Assembly: GCF_013426205.1 (NCBI RefSeq)
Contig: NC_089425.1
Coordinates: 310,001-374,000 of the forward strand
Origin: Metarhizium brunneum
Lineage: Eukaryota > Ascomycota > Sordariomycetes > Hypocreales > Clavicipitaceae
Direction of reading: 5' to 3'
DNA: 64,000 nucleotides
The notes beneath the pieces were generated by a model that worked only from the letters and a program-made list of their open reading frames with translations, was not told where the DNA came from and made no database searches. The translations under genes and the position numbers were made by a program. Positions 11,454 through 22,823 of this stretch are shown piece after piece. The stretch's first letter is position 1. Every line of letters starts with the position of its first letter.

Positions 11454-14121
11454 ATGGAAGCGCCTCCCAAACCATCATCCCACAACCTCTTCGAGGTGTA
11501 CCTGCGTCTTCGCCCGCCGCCGGCCGGCGCCACTTCGACACCAGATCGCATCCTGAACATCGAGGAGCCCGAGGACAAGGAAAAGTCGCACCCGTCGCAC
11601 ATTACGCTGAACCCGCCGACCGATCGACGGCGGGCTATTGAAAAGTTTGCCTTTACCAGGGTATTCGAGGACGATGCCTCGCAGCTGGACGTTTTCCACT
11701 GCACAGAGATTGCCTCTCTGGCCGAGGGTGTGTTGGGCCCCCGGGGCGGCGACGGGACGGATGCCGTCGTTGCGACGCTCGGAGTGACGGGCTCAGGAAA
11801 GGTGAGTTTTTGTCCCTCGTCCACGCCAGCAAGCAACGGGGCGAGTGCATCTCTAATCGAGGGCTGTTGTAGACACACACGATTTTGGGATCCAAGTCGC
11901 AGCGCGGCCTGACCCAGCTTGCGCTCGATGTTCTTTTCCGATCCATTGGCCCGAACATGCTCGAGTCGACGTCGCTTCCGTCGGTTATCGAATCCCTCCA
12001 GGCGTGCGATCCGTCAGAGTCGGTTCTCTCGGCGGCGTCGTGCTTTCTTGAATCTGTTTTTGCCGATGCGTTGGGCCACTCGCGAGGGCCTTCGCGGGCG
12101 GCAACGCCCATGCTGGTACGACCATCCATGCCGCGCGTCTCTTTTGTCCGCTCTCCCGAGTCGTCGTGCGGCGCGTATCCCAAGGGTGGTTTGGCAGTCC
12201 AGATCCCGGGGACGTACCCCGATTCAGCTGCGTCAAGCCCGAAAAGTGTCAGGCTTGTCAGTGAGACGGAGCAGAACCGCAAGCTGAAGGAGCAGTAGGA
12301 TAGCTTCGTTCAACAAGGTGGTCTGCTCACGCTCACGCCCAGCCAGGATGCTGGCGTTGCTGCATCGCTTCCCAAGCGGGAGAGGGAGAGCAAGAGGCAC
12401 TTCATGTCCCTGACTGCCACTGCGCGTGTGAAGAATGTTACTAAACTGGGAGTAAAGGGAGACCACGGCGTCATGTCGCCTGGACCGCGACGAAACCTTG
12501 CCCGACCGTCTGCGCTTCCCCAGACGCCCGACATCAGCGGCATCAACATTTCGTGCGATTCGTCGGCCGAGTACGCCATTGTCGTGTCCATGTACGAAGT
12601 CCACAACGACCGAATCTACGACCTCCTCACGCCTGCGACCAGGTCGGCCGCCACGAAAGAGTTTCGCAGACGGCCGCTGCTCTTCAAGTCGACGGAGCTG
12701 TCTCCCGACCGAAAGGTTGTTGCCGGCCTGCGCAAGGTAGTCTGCGCCTCGTTCAAGGATGCCATCATGGTGCTCGAGGCTGGCCTTTTGGAGCGCCGGG
12801 TTGCTGGTACTGGCAGCAACAGCGTTTCCAGCCGGAGCCACGGCTTCTTCTGCTTCGAGGTCAAGAAGCGCACCAGAAGCAGGCGGCCTGGGCCTTGGGG
12901 CGGGAGCAAGCTTACTATTGTCGACTTGGCCGGCAGTGAGCGTGCTCGAGAGGCAAAGACTCAGGGTGCCACGTTGGTTGAAGCTGGCAAGATTAACGAG
13001 AGTCTGATGTATCTGGGGCAGTGTCTGCAGACGCAGAGCGAGCTGTCGTCGTCAACCAAGGTGAGCTTGCTTTATCTGCTGAGATTGTATCCCTGTGGCC
13101 ATGCTAACTCTGTCAGCCCAACGTTGTCCCATATCGCCAGTGTAAACTGACGGAGTTGCTCTTCTCCAATTCATTTCCGTCCTCGTCTTCCACAGCGCAC
13201 CCTCACGCCCCTCGTCGCAATCCTCAGCGAGGCGTCATGATTGTGACTGCCGACCCGAGGGGCGACTTCAACGCAACGTCTCAGATTCTGCGGTACAGCG
13301 CTCTGGCACGAGAGGTGACGGTTCCCCGTATCCCATCCATCACGGCTACGATTCTTGCTCAAGCGCCGCCGACGGGCAATCCGCGGCCAGTCAGTCCCGT
13401 GCAACACCACCCCCGACCCTTTGTGCCGCCCGGTTCGTCGGCATCATACAGAAACCACACGCCGCCCACGAATGTGGACGAGCGCGCAACCATGGAGATT
13501 GCCGCACTGGAAATCGCCAGAATGAGCGACGAAATCGACCAGCTCCGCGTAGAAGTCGACGAGCAGCTGGAAGCACGCATGACGGCCGAAGCGCACCTGC
13601 TGAGCATGGAGGACCGCATGCTCGACCTCGAAGCTGCCATCCGCGACGAGTGCGCCACAGAGTTCGAGCAGCGCCTCCTGCTGGAGCTGTCCCGCTTCAA
13701 GGCCTCCCTGAGCCTGGAGCAGGAGCGCAACGAAGAGCACTGGGATCGCAAGGTGGACATCCTCGAGCGCGGTCTGGAAAACGCCCCCGACGACGGCGAG
13801 TGCGACAAGGAGAATGTCCTCGTGGAGGACCTCACGCAAGAGGTCGAGCGTCTGCGGCGGGAAAACGCCATTCTCAAGCGCGAACTGGCCGGTCGGAGTC
13901 CCACCAAGCGCAAGCCCCTCGAGGAGAGGGACGATTTCTCGCCCGCGACGGCGGCGACCTCCTCCAAGGACGGCGTGGCCAATCTGGGCAGGAAGCTGGA
14001 GCGGATGCGCGTGAGTGCGGATAGCCTGAGGGCCGCGAGTGCGAACGCGGCCGGCGGGAGCCCCAAGAAGATGCGCAAGCTGGCTAGCACGAAGCGCTGG
14101 GAAGAGGCGGGTGACTTTTGA
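11454..14121 (+). CDS. kinesin-like motor protein (kinesin-6-like), in-frame TAG
   Basis: Exons 11454-11801, 11873-13060 and 13117-14121; introns GTGAGT..TGTAG (71 bp) and GTGAGC..TCAG (56 bp, branch GCTAAC), both phase 0. Full length is 846 positions counting one internal stop. The motor domain opens at once (FEVYLRLRPPP) and has the P-loop GVTGSGKTHTI split by intron 1. It also has YEVHNDRIYDLL, switch I NSVSSRSHGFFCF and switch II IVDLAGSERA. A large Ser/Pro-rich insert between the P-loop helix and the YEVHNDR strand resembles the loop insertions of kinesin-6 (MKLP1-like) motors; that subfamily call is tentative. After the neck (YSALAREVTVPR) comes a coiled coil of about 150 residues and a basic tail (PTKRKPLEE..KKMRKLASTKR). 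TAG at 12296-12298 interrupts the insert. It is avoided only if a 42 bp, phase-0 intron 12257-12298 (GTCAGT..AGTAG) is spliced. Confidence 0.8.
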
Positions 14122-15021
14122 ACGTTTATGTCTATGTGGCGATAAAAGGCCGCTGGTGGCGATGAATACCCTTGTCTTATCGACTCTGTACAGGGACTGG
14201 CGTTGGGAATACCTCTTTTTTTTGGCCACATTTGGTACTTGTTTAGCTTCATCTGCTGTATTACCTTTGATATTTAATTGGTATTTGATAGAATATTTTG
14301 TTAATTACTACTATTCTCTGTGGCCACTATGTGCGCTGACTGGACTGCCACTTTGTATCCTGTCCTGTCCGCGGCACTTTCTTGCCATGGCGGCACGGCC
14401 GTGAATAGAACATTTGAACTTGACGATATCAAAGTTGCACAGTGCCTAGGTGGCTGGCTCGGAGATTTCTGTATAGGGGCTTGTGAGGCCGTGGTGCTAC
14501 ATATGTACGCATGTTGGGCGTCTGGTAGTACTTTGTGCCTTCTGGTGCTGCCAGGCGGCACATGGTGCGGCTTGTGGTATTGACATGTCAATACGCTGAC
14601 ATTTCTTCCACGATGGAGGCGGCAAGGTCTGGGCGTTGGATGTCTGTTCCGAGGCCGGAATTTTGACTTGCTATTCATGATGCATGTTGGTACTCGCGAA
14701 ATACTGCGCGTGTATGTGAACTAACTCATGTATGTATTATTAGGTGATGCGTCATGTCTATGCGGGTACTAATTATGTGGGCATCTATCTATATTGGACT
14801 TCAAGGTTTCTCCCGAGTATCAATACACTCCAGGCTGGGTCTGCAACAACTGAGCTGTACCGGGGGTGTAAAACTCCCTGACTGCGTGGTCCTTTCGTCG
14901 CCTCCCATCTCGGCGGCGGCAGGCTGCGTCTGGACAGGCGCGGGATGGACCTACGCCGTGGGCACCAACTGCTGCTGCTGCTGATGGCCGGGGGCGACCT
15001 ACCACCCCTGGGGAGGGGGGC
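14122..15021. other. convergent 3' intergenic region
   Basis: Lies between the 3' ends of the kinesin and MARVEL-like genes. AT-rich around 14210-14320. No supported gene. Confidence 0.5.
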
Positions 15022-15637
15022 CTAGTACGGCCTCGAGGCGATGGCGGCGCTGCGCTGCCGGCGGATGAGGGCGAGGGTGTCGGCGCAGGCGACGACGAAG
15101 AGGATAAATTCGACGGCGGCGAGAAGCAGCGCGAGGACGGGGGACCCCACGACCATCGGTGACACACGCTTATCCTTGCACCAGCCGTCGCTGTTGGGGC
15201 AAATCAAGGCGGCAGAGCTGGCGAGCGTGGCGCCTATAAAGACGGCAAAGAGCGAGAGGACCAGGCAGACGACGACGTGGACGCCTGGGTGGATGCCGGC
15301 TTTCCAGTTGCACTTGCCGCGGACAATGAGCTCGGCGAGGCTCCAGAAAAAGGCCATGATGAACTAGGGAGCATATTAGCAGTTGTCCTTTGGACATATA
15401 AGGACGACAACGTACTAGGAGAGTAGCAACCGCGGCGGAGACATGGTACATCCCCCCGGTTATTCTTACGAGTGAAAAGTCGAAGCCCATGCCGATGATG
15501 GACATGGCCATGACGAGGACGTGGACACTTGTAATTATTATCCTGTTGGACTGGGGCGGATGCTGGAACGGCTGGGGGGCGGCCATGTATGTGACGGGCC
15601 CTTGGGGATTCATCTGCGCCTGCTGTTGCTGCTCCAT
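15022..15637 (-). CDS. MARVEL-like four-TM membrane protein
   Basis: Exons 15637-15416 and 15363-15022, 187 aa. The 52 bp intron is GTACGT..CCTAG, phase 0, and joins TM2. The N-terminus is a short Gln/Pro-rich cytoplasmic tail (MEQQQQAQMNPQGP). Four hydrophobic segments follow at about residues 31-57, 62-90, 100-125 and 141-170. The loop between TM3 and TM4 has the Cys pair typical of MARVEL-type proteins (ICPNSDGWCKDK). The C-terminus is basic (RRQRSAAIASRPY). The family organises membrane subdomains or vesicle traffic; no specific role is evident. Its promoter faces the long intergenic stretch to 17252. Confidence 0.7.
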
Positions 15638-17252
15638 CTGGGAAGACTGCTTTGGGGCCTTGGTTTGAATCGTGAAGCGAGCGTGGTATTATTGATGCGT
15701 TTGAGATCAGTTGATGCCTGTCCGAGCCGGGTGAAGCCTGTCTTGATTCCTGAACGTCGGCGTGGCCAGACAGCACTCGGGGGTATCCAAGCAGCAGAAG
15801 CGAGTGACTGTACACGAAGCAGTAAAAAACCAAGGAATCGAAGGACGAGATTCAACACCGAGGGGGACGAATCGCGAATAAAAGCACATGCAGGCGCTGG
15901 GATGATCAGGCAGGTGCGGCGCCGCAGTCGCCAGCGTCCACAGAGGTCAACTGAGCAACCCCTCCCTCGGCGACTTCTGCATCTGGCGCGTCACTGCCTC
16001 AAATCATCGTCAACCAACTGGTCATACTCGACATCTGATGGTCTCATTTTAGCCTGTTGCTTAATTCATCGCTGGGCGTCTGGTTCTGGGCTGCCAAGCT
16101 CGGGGGGTTCGACTGCTGCGTGTTTATTTGCCCTAATGTTTCCTTTTTGCGTTTGATCCCTGGTGCTGCAGCATTCTGTATTTTTACACGAATTGCTCGG
16201 CAGGGGGATGAGTCGCGATGAGGGCGAGTATGATTATTGTGTTGCGCAGGCTGGTGCGTACAAATGCTTGCTGCTCTCGTCGATTCAATACATTCACTCG
16301 ATTTCCCTTCATTAATGAACATTGCCTCTGTCCAGATGTCCTTCGGTACGGCTCTGTATGGCGCACAATACACCCTGGCAGACCGGTTCATGTCGCAAGG
16401 TCAATCTCGGGCAATCGCATCCTGTGTCCACAGTAGAACTTGCCGGCGAATATTCGACCACGGAGGAAAAGGTGCGTTGAGCATGATGGAATTGGAATAG
16501 TAGCAGAATGTCTTTCTGTATGATCCCGCGGTATTGTATTGGAGTCTGCTGCAGTAGTAGCTGCCGACTACTCCTGTTCTGTCCACCGTTGCGCAACATA
16601 TACCACTTATACTGTTTGTTGTGTTTTCCGGCGGCATACGGAGTACGCCGACTACTGGTGTTGTGAAATCTGAGTCGAGTTGCTACCGCGGCCGAAGAAT
16701 GTTGCCACATTATATGTAGTCTCGACTTAGAAAAAGACACAAAGAGCGGCACTGTCAACTGGTCGTAGTCCGAGGTCAAGAGGATTCAATCAATTGATGA
16801 CAGACTTGCATATCAGTCCACGAGACCAGGCTCTAAAAAAAATTAGCAGCGCCTTCTAAAGACCATGTGATACCACATGCAGACACTTGCTGGCTGTCCA
16901 AGTCCAGCAGCATGATGCAGCCAAGCTCAGGTAGCCTCACCATTCTCTGCTGGGGCCTTGAACAGCACGTGGATAATATACTGCACCCTTATTCCGTCTG
17001 CATTGACGGCTATAAAGCAGTATCGTTGCGCCTCATTTTCTTGGCTACCACGTCAATAATTTATCATGTGACATTGCAGCTCGCTTGTGGGCCGCATCAG
17101 AAGACGGGAGGGACTACAGCACTGATCTAGATTTTCTGAGTGCTTGCTTGTCATCAAGTTCCATCTAATCCGAGGCCAATGGAGCCATAAATATCGTCCG
17201 TGTATTCGTAACCAACACTCTATACGAAGTACCATCGGTGCGACCCAAGAAG
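15638..17252. other. long intergenic region, no gene seen
   Basis: Six-frame reading gives only short ORFs without motifs. It is the shared upstream region of the MARVEL-like gene (minus) and the FPPS-like gene (plus). A TATAAA-like string (CATAAATAT) lies about 65 bp before the FPPS-like ATG. Confidence 0.45.
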
Positions 17253-18356
17253 ATGGATGCCCTGAGACACGAGCTGCGAGCAGCGTATGCCAGCCTAGAC
17301 ACCACGGTTACCCAATACCTTGTGTCTGAGGGGTTTGGTGATGCAACTGTCAATCATTTCAGCCAGGTAAAGCACCCAACGTCGCACGTACATGATGAAA
17401 GGGCTCATGTCTTTTACCAACACAACTGCGCTCCGTAGTGCTTTTCTGCAAACGTCGGGACCGGCAAGCTGCATCGCGGACTGGCAACTCTCTACATCGG
17501 CAAGCAGCTTGCCAAAAATGAAGTGAGCGAGGAACAATCGAAGCAGCTCTCCGTCCTCGCATGGCTGGTAGAGATGCTGGGCGCGCACTACCTGATCCTC
17601 GACGACATAATGGACGACTCGACAACCCGGCGCGGCGAGCCCTGCTGGTATCGGCAGCCGCAGATCGGCTTGATGGCCATCAACGACGCGTGCATACTCA
17701 AGTCCACCATCTTCTTCCTCCTCAAGACCTTCTTCCGCCAGCACCCGGCGTACACCAACATGGTCGACCTCTTCGTCGACAACGGCCTCCACACCGAGCT
17801 GGGTCAGCTGTGCGATCTCGCTGCCGCCAGGGAGCCCGACATTGCAAACTTCACCATGGAGCAGTACTGGGCCATTGTCAAGGACAAGTCGTCGTACAGC
17901 ATTTCCGGCCCCGTCACGTTGGCCCTGGAGTACTGGCAGCTCGCCACGCCCAAGAATCTGCGGCAGACGCGCGACTTTTCCGTGGCGCTGGGCGAGTATT
18001 TCCAGGTAAACGACGACTACGTCGACGTGTTTGGGGACTATGCCGTCACGGGCAAACACGGGACGGATATCCAGGACAACAAGTGTACTTGGTTCATCAT
18101 TGAGGCCTTGTCGCGGGCAAACGACGCGCAGCGACGGCGTCTGCTGGAGGGGTACGGGAAGAAGGACGCGTCTCGGGTTGACGAGGTGAAGCAGGTATTT
18201 GCCGAGCTGGGGCTGCAGCAGGCGTTTAGGGCCTATGAGGAGCAGCAAAGAGCCAAGATAGAGGGCATTATCGCGGCCGTGGACGAGAGCGAAGGGCTGA
18301 AGCGTGATGTATTTCGCGCCTTGTTTGATGGGTTCAGAAAGGGCCGGCAATTTTGA
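17253..18356 (+). CDS. farnesyl-diphosphate-synthase-like prenyltransferase (paralogue)
   Basis: Exons 17253-17366 and 17439-18356, 343 aa, close to the usual FPPS length. The intron is GTAAAG..CGTAG (72 bp, phase 0). The ATG at 17253 gives MDALRHEL. IPP-binding GKLHRG is present. The first Asp-rich motif is DDIMD, and the second is DDYVDVFGD, followed by GTDIQDNKC. The sequence should therefore condense allylic and isopentenyl diphosphates. It departs from textbook FPPS in places. The residue pair before the first Asp motif that limits chain length is His-Tyr instead of Phe-Phe. The Gln seven residues before that motif, which contacts IPP in human FPPS, is Gly. The KT(A/Y)(F/Y)YSFYLP segment reads KSSYSISGPV. 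This looks like a second, diverged copy and not the housekeeping enzyme. No terpene cyclase or P450 lies nearby. Confidence 0.8.
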
Positions 18357-18599
18357 GGACGATTTTTGGAAGGAGACGGGGCGCGCCAGTCCACGAATTG
18401 CGCACAGCCTTGATGTGCCTAGTGTAATGGCGAAAATATCGTCAATTTCTTTGCTAGATGTGAGACTTGGAACGGATTTGCAGACGATTCACCCAAGATT
18501 TTTTGGTCCTTTAAAGAAAGAAAAAAGAACGGCAAAAAGGACAGGAAAAGAACCAAAAAAGAAAGCCGACTACATCTCAATCATTTATAATATAGGAAA

Positions 18600-18684
18600 A
18601 GCCCGATGCGGGGGTCGAACCCGCAACCTTGAGATTTCGTGTACTCGTAAGAGTCTCACGCTCTACCGATTGAGCTAACCGGGC
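18600..18684 (-). tRNA. tRNA-Lys(CTT) with short intron
   Basis: The minus strand folds as a tRNA. The acceptor is GCCCGGT/ATCGGGC. The D-arm is GCTC..GAGC with AATCGGTA in the loop. The anticodon stem is TGAGA/TCTCA, and the T-arm is GCGGG-TTCGACC-CCCGC. The loop begins CT-CTT-A, giving anticodon CTT (Lys). About 12 extra bases (near CGAGTACACGAA) follow position 37, the standard place for a nuclear tRNA intron. The discriminator base is T, followed at once by a T run that can serve as the Pol III terminator. Confidence 0.93.
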
Positions 18685-19425
18685 GTCTTTACGACAACTG
18701 GCTTCGGAGCCGAAGATTTTCCATCTATATTCCAAGTTTCAATACGGAGTACCCACCCATAATTCTTGCTCCTCATATAGATTCTAGGAAGTTGGTGCTG
18801 TCTTTCCACGTACCCTGTACTGACATTCAGTGTGATTGTGATGTCGCAACTAAAGCGACAAAGAAGACGACTGGTGCGGCTATAGTTGAACTGAACAGAT
18901 TGTGTGATGAGAGTGATTTGTCTCATTCGCATCTTTACATGGATAAACTTTTGTGGTGTAGTTAGCTGTGCACCGTAGAAACATGTGCTGCTGGCATTGT
19001 CTGGTAAATGAATCCAAAAGTTTACCAGCGCAGCAAGATGATTCAGGACATGCGTCTTGTCCCAAAGGCTCCAGAGCAGCACACCGTACACCATCTCGAC
19101 TCGGCATTCGGTGTTGGACGGGCGTTTAGCGGATAATCTACATAAGATGCGAGACCAACAGGTTCGGTTGCTGGATGGGTTGCGTCAACTAGTGCGAGTG
19201 CAGCAGTTAGTCATTCGTTCGTGAGGTAGAATCTTGGAAGGCCGCGGCTCTCTGATGAAGTTGTATATTGCAATTCTTTGTTCCCCCCATCCATTGCTGC
19301 TGCAGTTCAGCCTGTGGTGGCTCTCAATGACCTGGATCTGTCAAAGATTCTAGGGACTTAATGTCCTAGTGCCAGCATTGCATAGTATTTTCCCAAGTGT
19401 AGTACAGAATCTGCCCTGCCCCTCT
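18685..19425. other. intergenic between tRNA-Lys and SEC11 3' end
   Basis: No supported gene. Only short minus-strand ORFs without recognisable motifs. Confidence 0.45.
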
Positions 19426-20102
19426 TTACTCCCTCTGAATCACCACCAGTAAGCCCATGATACCCAGCATGACCGTCTTCAACCAAGGGTGTTCTGACAA
19501 CAAAATTGTGACGTATCCAACAAATGGAAAGTATCCGATTACGCTGCCGATAATGTCCTCACGCTCTAGATAGTCCTGGCCACGAGCGTAGAGATCTGTG
19601 TCGTCGGCATTATTGTTGTCTCCTTTGGTGAGAAGCTTCGCCTTGTCCCTGCAGAATTATCAGTCAGCACATGCCGTCCTCTGACCGCCGCGCCAGAAGC
19701 AAACCTACCCAGTTCCAAATTTGCGAACCACTCTGTGGACAATGGGGATATCTTTGCCCTTCACATTGTACACGACAACCTCACCCACCGCCGTCTCTTG
19801 CCACACGTTTCGATTCCATAACAGGAGGAGGTCACCACGTTGGAAAGCTGGTTCCATGGAGCCCGAGAGGACGACGACGATCGGGGAGGGGGAGTCGGTA
19901 GCTACTGAAAGACCTTTCCACATCTACCATTTGATCAGTAAATTGTCCATTCAAAGCTCGGCCATGCCGAAAACTTGGTCATGAAAGGAATTGGGTGTTT
20001 TGCCGTGTGACCTAGACGTACCATGAAGGCGGTTGAAAGTATCATGGCAAAGTTCATAAGCTGCGCAGCAGCTTGCCGCGGGTTCTGGAGACCTGACAAC
20101 AT
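19426..20102 (-). CDS. SEC11: signal peptidase complex catalytic subunit SEC11
   Basis: Exons 20102-20022, 19923-19709 and 19648-19426, 172 aa, the normal length of fungal Sec11. Introns are GTACGT..GGTAG (98 bp) and GTAGGT..TGCAG (60 bp). The protein begins [19 protein letters not shown] and has one N-terminal membrane anchor. The catalytic Ser is in [14 protein letters not shown] and the catalytic His in IPIVHRVV. The acidic box [10 protein letters not shown] holds the conserved Asp residues. The C-terminal [20 protein letters not shown] block and a hydrophobic tail match the family throughout. It removes signal peptides in the ER membrane and so processes the secreted proteins in this window. 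Confidence 0.95.
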
Positions 20103-20656
20103 CTTGATCAAACAATGTGGATATACTGAAGAGGGATTTCGAGCAGTCGTCTTAGGTTGTCGACGAAACCTAGGGTCGTAGCAGCGTTGCAGCTGCGCCA
20201 AATGCTCGGTTGAACCTTTGGGAATGCGATGCGTGACAGCCTGGCGTCTTCGGAACTCGACATCAGGACATGGTGGCCCTGCTCAGGAACGGAGTGCGCA
20301 CGGACCACCCATCCATCCAGCTGGCAGCCAGCTTCAGCCTCAGTCGTTGGATCAATTGGTGCACCAGCCACAAATGCAGCCACATTTCGAGGAGTCGATG
20401 GTTGAGGTCTGTGGGTCCCGCAGCACTTACCACCTCGATCTCAAGATTGGATTGTGATGTCATGGAGAGTCTGGAGGGAGGGGATCGGTGTTCGACTGCC
20501 CAGGTATTTAATGGGTGGAAAGCTCAGTCTTTCGCAAGAGTTTCTATGAGAGTGACTCACTGGTCCCTTCTATCAGGCTGCCAGCAAGCTCACCCAGACT
20601 GAACTTGACTCGTTTGAACCAAGACTAACGCAACACTTGACGCGACATTGACCATA
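20103..20656. other. divergent intergenic region
   Basis: Upstream region shared by SEC11 (minus) and the CsbD-like gene (plus). No gene supported. Confidence 0.45.
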
Positions 20657-21004
20657 ATGGCCGAAAACATTCCCCAGGAGCCTAGCCTTGTTCAAGGCCA
20701 TGTTCAGTATGCCAAAGGAATTGCAGAGGTAAGTACTTAAAATGCATGAAACACCAGAGCCATCCTCCGCCTCGCAGACCACTGACAGGGTTCGCAGGCA
20801 GCTGTTGGGGACATGACTGGATCGCATCCCTGGAAGTCGTCAGGCGAGCAAGACAAGGCAGCGGGCATATCGGCTATGAAAACAGCAGGAGAGAAGAGGG
20901 ATGCTTCCCAAGGATACGGAAAGCCCGAGGAACTGGCTGGCAAGCTGACGGGCTGCGAGGGCATGAAGAAGGAGGGGAGCGAGAGCAGCAGCAGGAAGCA
21001 CTGA
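20657..21004 (+). CDS. CsbD-like stress protein
   Basis: Exons 20657-20728 and 20789-21004, 95 aa. The intron is GTAAGT..GACAG (60 bp, phase 0). An alternative acceptor nine bases on (TCGCAG) would drop three residues. The protein is small, hydrophilic and glycine-rich. It has the CsbD-like pattern (QYAKGIAE..QAAVGDMTGSHPWKSSGEQDKAAG), repeated more loosely as SQGYGKPEELAGKLTGCEG. Fungal members are annotated as mismatched base pair/cruciform DNA recognition proteins, and bacterial ones as general stress proteins. The molecular role is unsettled. Confidence 0.8.
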
Positions 21005-21549
21005 GTGGTTAATGGAGTGAGATTTTGAAGCGTCCGGCCTGGCCGAGCCTGTAGCATGTAAGATATCATGTGTAGGATACAAATGATGGATGACTGATAA
21101 ATAGTCTCGCTGATCTAGTATTGCCAGAGCAGTAAGAAACGCGAAGGGAAAAGAAACCCCTGCCAGCAGTTGGGGTTGAGGACCGTGAATTGGATTGACC
21201 TTCAGTTTGCTCGAAGGCGGAGCTTGGCCGACTGCACCTAGTTCCTTCCTACAACAATCTCCAGGACCACTTTCCCTGTGACAAACAATACCCAAGGAGA
21301 ACGCACAAGCATTGCTTTCTTTTCCCTCTTTGTCTCTTCTCGTCTTTTCGTTTTTCTTCTTCTCTCCCACAGCCGCCATCCCATCTCCCACCCTCGCATT
21401 CACACCCATCCATCTTCATTTGCTTGCCAGCCCGGCGTCTGCTGGTTGTTTTTGGTCTCTGCAGATTTTAGACTCAGTCCACCCCGTATTTTACCTCTCA
21501 ATTCTCTGTGTCTCTCTTCACGGCATCGTCTCCGGCCACCCATCTGAAA

Positions 21550-22823
21550 ATGTCGTCCACTCCACTTCTCAGTCAGAATGGCCTCCCTGCTCCTGTCATC
21601 ATGCAGGACCACGTAAGTGATTCTCTACCCCAATGACACATGAGAAATCGCTAATCGAGTTGGACCCAGCCCGTCTTCCTCCGGTGCAGCCATTCCCCGT
21701 GGCGATGGATTCCTCAGAACGCTTTAGTCGGCCTTCGTGGTTGCGTCCTCGCGTACCTTGTGGCAACGTCAGTCATGACGGGGCACTACAAGATGAATGT
21801 GGAAGAATCAGAAGACAGTCCGTTGGCCAACATGTTCGACTTTTCACTCATATCTTATGCCATGACCTTCATGTACCATTTGATCACGTTTGTGAGTCTT
21901 TCTGTTTGTGCTCTATTGAACAAGTTCGGCAGCGCTAACCATTCTGTCAGGCGTGGACATTTACTCACCTGTACTACCCCGAACCGAACGAGGTAGAAGG
22001 CCGAGCCGAGAGATGGATCATCAAGACCATGTCCCTACCGCGGAATATGGCAAGCCAGCGGAAGCAATTCCACTTCAACTTGTTCTACATTATAACCACA
22101 GTGTTTTGCTTCATGAACACCACCATCTACTGGTTCGTTACCAGGCAGCACGACGCAGGTGATGCTGCCAATGTGGCATCCAAAGTCGCTGCCAATGTGA
22201 TTGGCGCTTCTGTGAACATGTCTTCAGCGGCTACTATTCCAGACACACCATGTATGCCATCTTGAAATAATGACCTTGGTAGTTTATTATCCTGTCAGCT
22301 CACAGTTACTTTAGTCAGCGACCTGTTTGGCGAAGGATGGTTCCCGGGATTCATGAAGATCAATATGCATGCCATCAACTCCTGCATAATGACTATCGAA
22401 TGTTTCTTCTTCAATAGCATCAAGAAACCTCATGTAAGTTTCCGTTGGGCAATCAGGCATCAGTGTATCCTGAAGCTAGCTAACTGTACACCAGGCTATC
22501 GGGTCATCCATTCTCTGCACGGCGGCCCTGTCTGGGCTTTATCTTGTTTGGGGCGGTATTGGCAAGTCCGTCTCCGGCAAGTTTCCCTTTTTCTGGATGG
22601 ACGAGGAGCAGGTTGGTTCCAAAGAAGCCGTGTCAGTCTACTGCACCGGATTCGTAGGGCTCTCCGTTATGAGTAAGTTATCAACACTTCATGAACCACG
22701 TGCCCGGTGGAGCACTAACTAGATTTTGCAGTGTTCGCCCTGATGCATGGATTTGTTGGTATTCGTGAAAGCCTTACTCGACGTTCTGAGTCTCGTGGCG
22801 CCAACGAAAGCCTCGACTCCTGA
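21550..22823 (+). CDS. FAR-17a/AIG1-like multi-pass membrane protein
   Basis: Six exons: 21550-21612, 21670-21891, 21951-22251, 22315-22433, 22495-22672 and 22732-22823, giving 324 aa. All introns are 57-63 bp with GT(A/G) donors and (C/T)AG acceptors, and the phases close exactly. Hydrophobic spans include the MFDFSLISYAMTFMYHLITFAWTF region, FYIITTVFCFMNTTIYWF, a helix around MHAINSCIMTIECFFF, and GSSILCTAALSGLYLVWGG. The His in the MHAINS helix and the later WGGIGKSVSGKFPFFWMD segment resemble the FAR-17a/AIG1 family, some members of which hydrolyse fatty acid esters of hydroxy fatty acids. The family call rests on topology and these motifs only. Confidence 0.68.

Noticed and set aside
13359..14252. 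Long minus-strand ORFs opposite the kinesin C-terminal half
   Set aside because: They are frame shadows of the GC-rich coiled-coil exon; the plus strand has kinesin motifs.
17295..18350. 351-codon minus-strand ORF opposite the FPPS-like gene
   Set aside because: Antisense shadow of a well-supported plus-strand gene with both Asp-rich motifs.
17253..18356. FPPS-like gene as part of a terpene biosynthetic cluster
   Set aside because: Its neighbours are a MARVEL-like protein, a tRNA and SEC11. No cyclase, P450 or regulator is adjacent.
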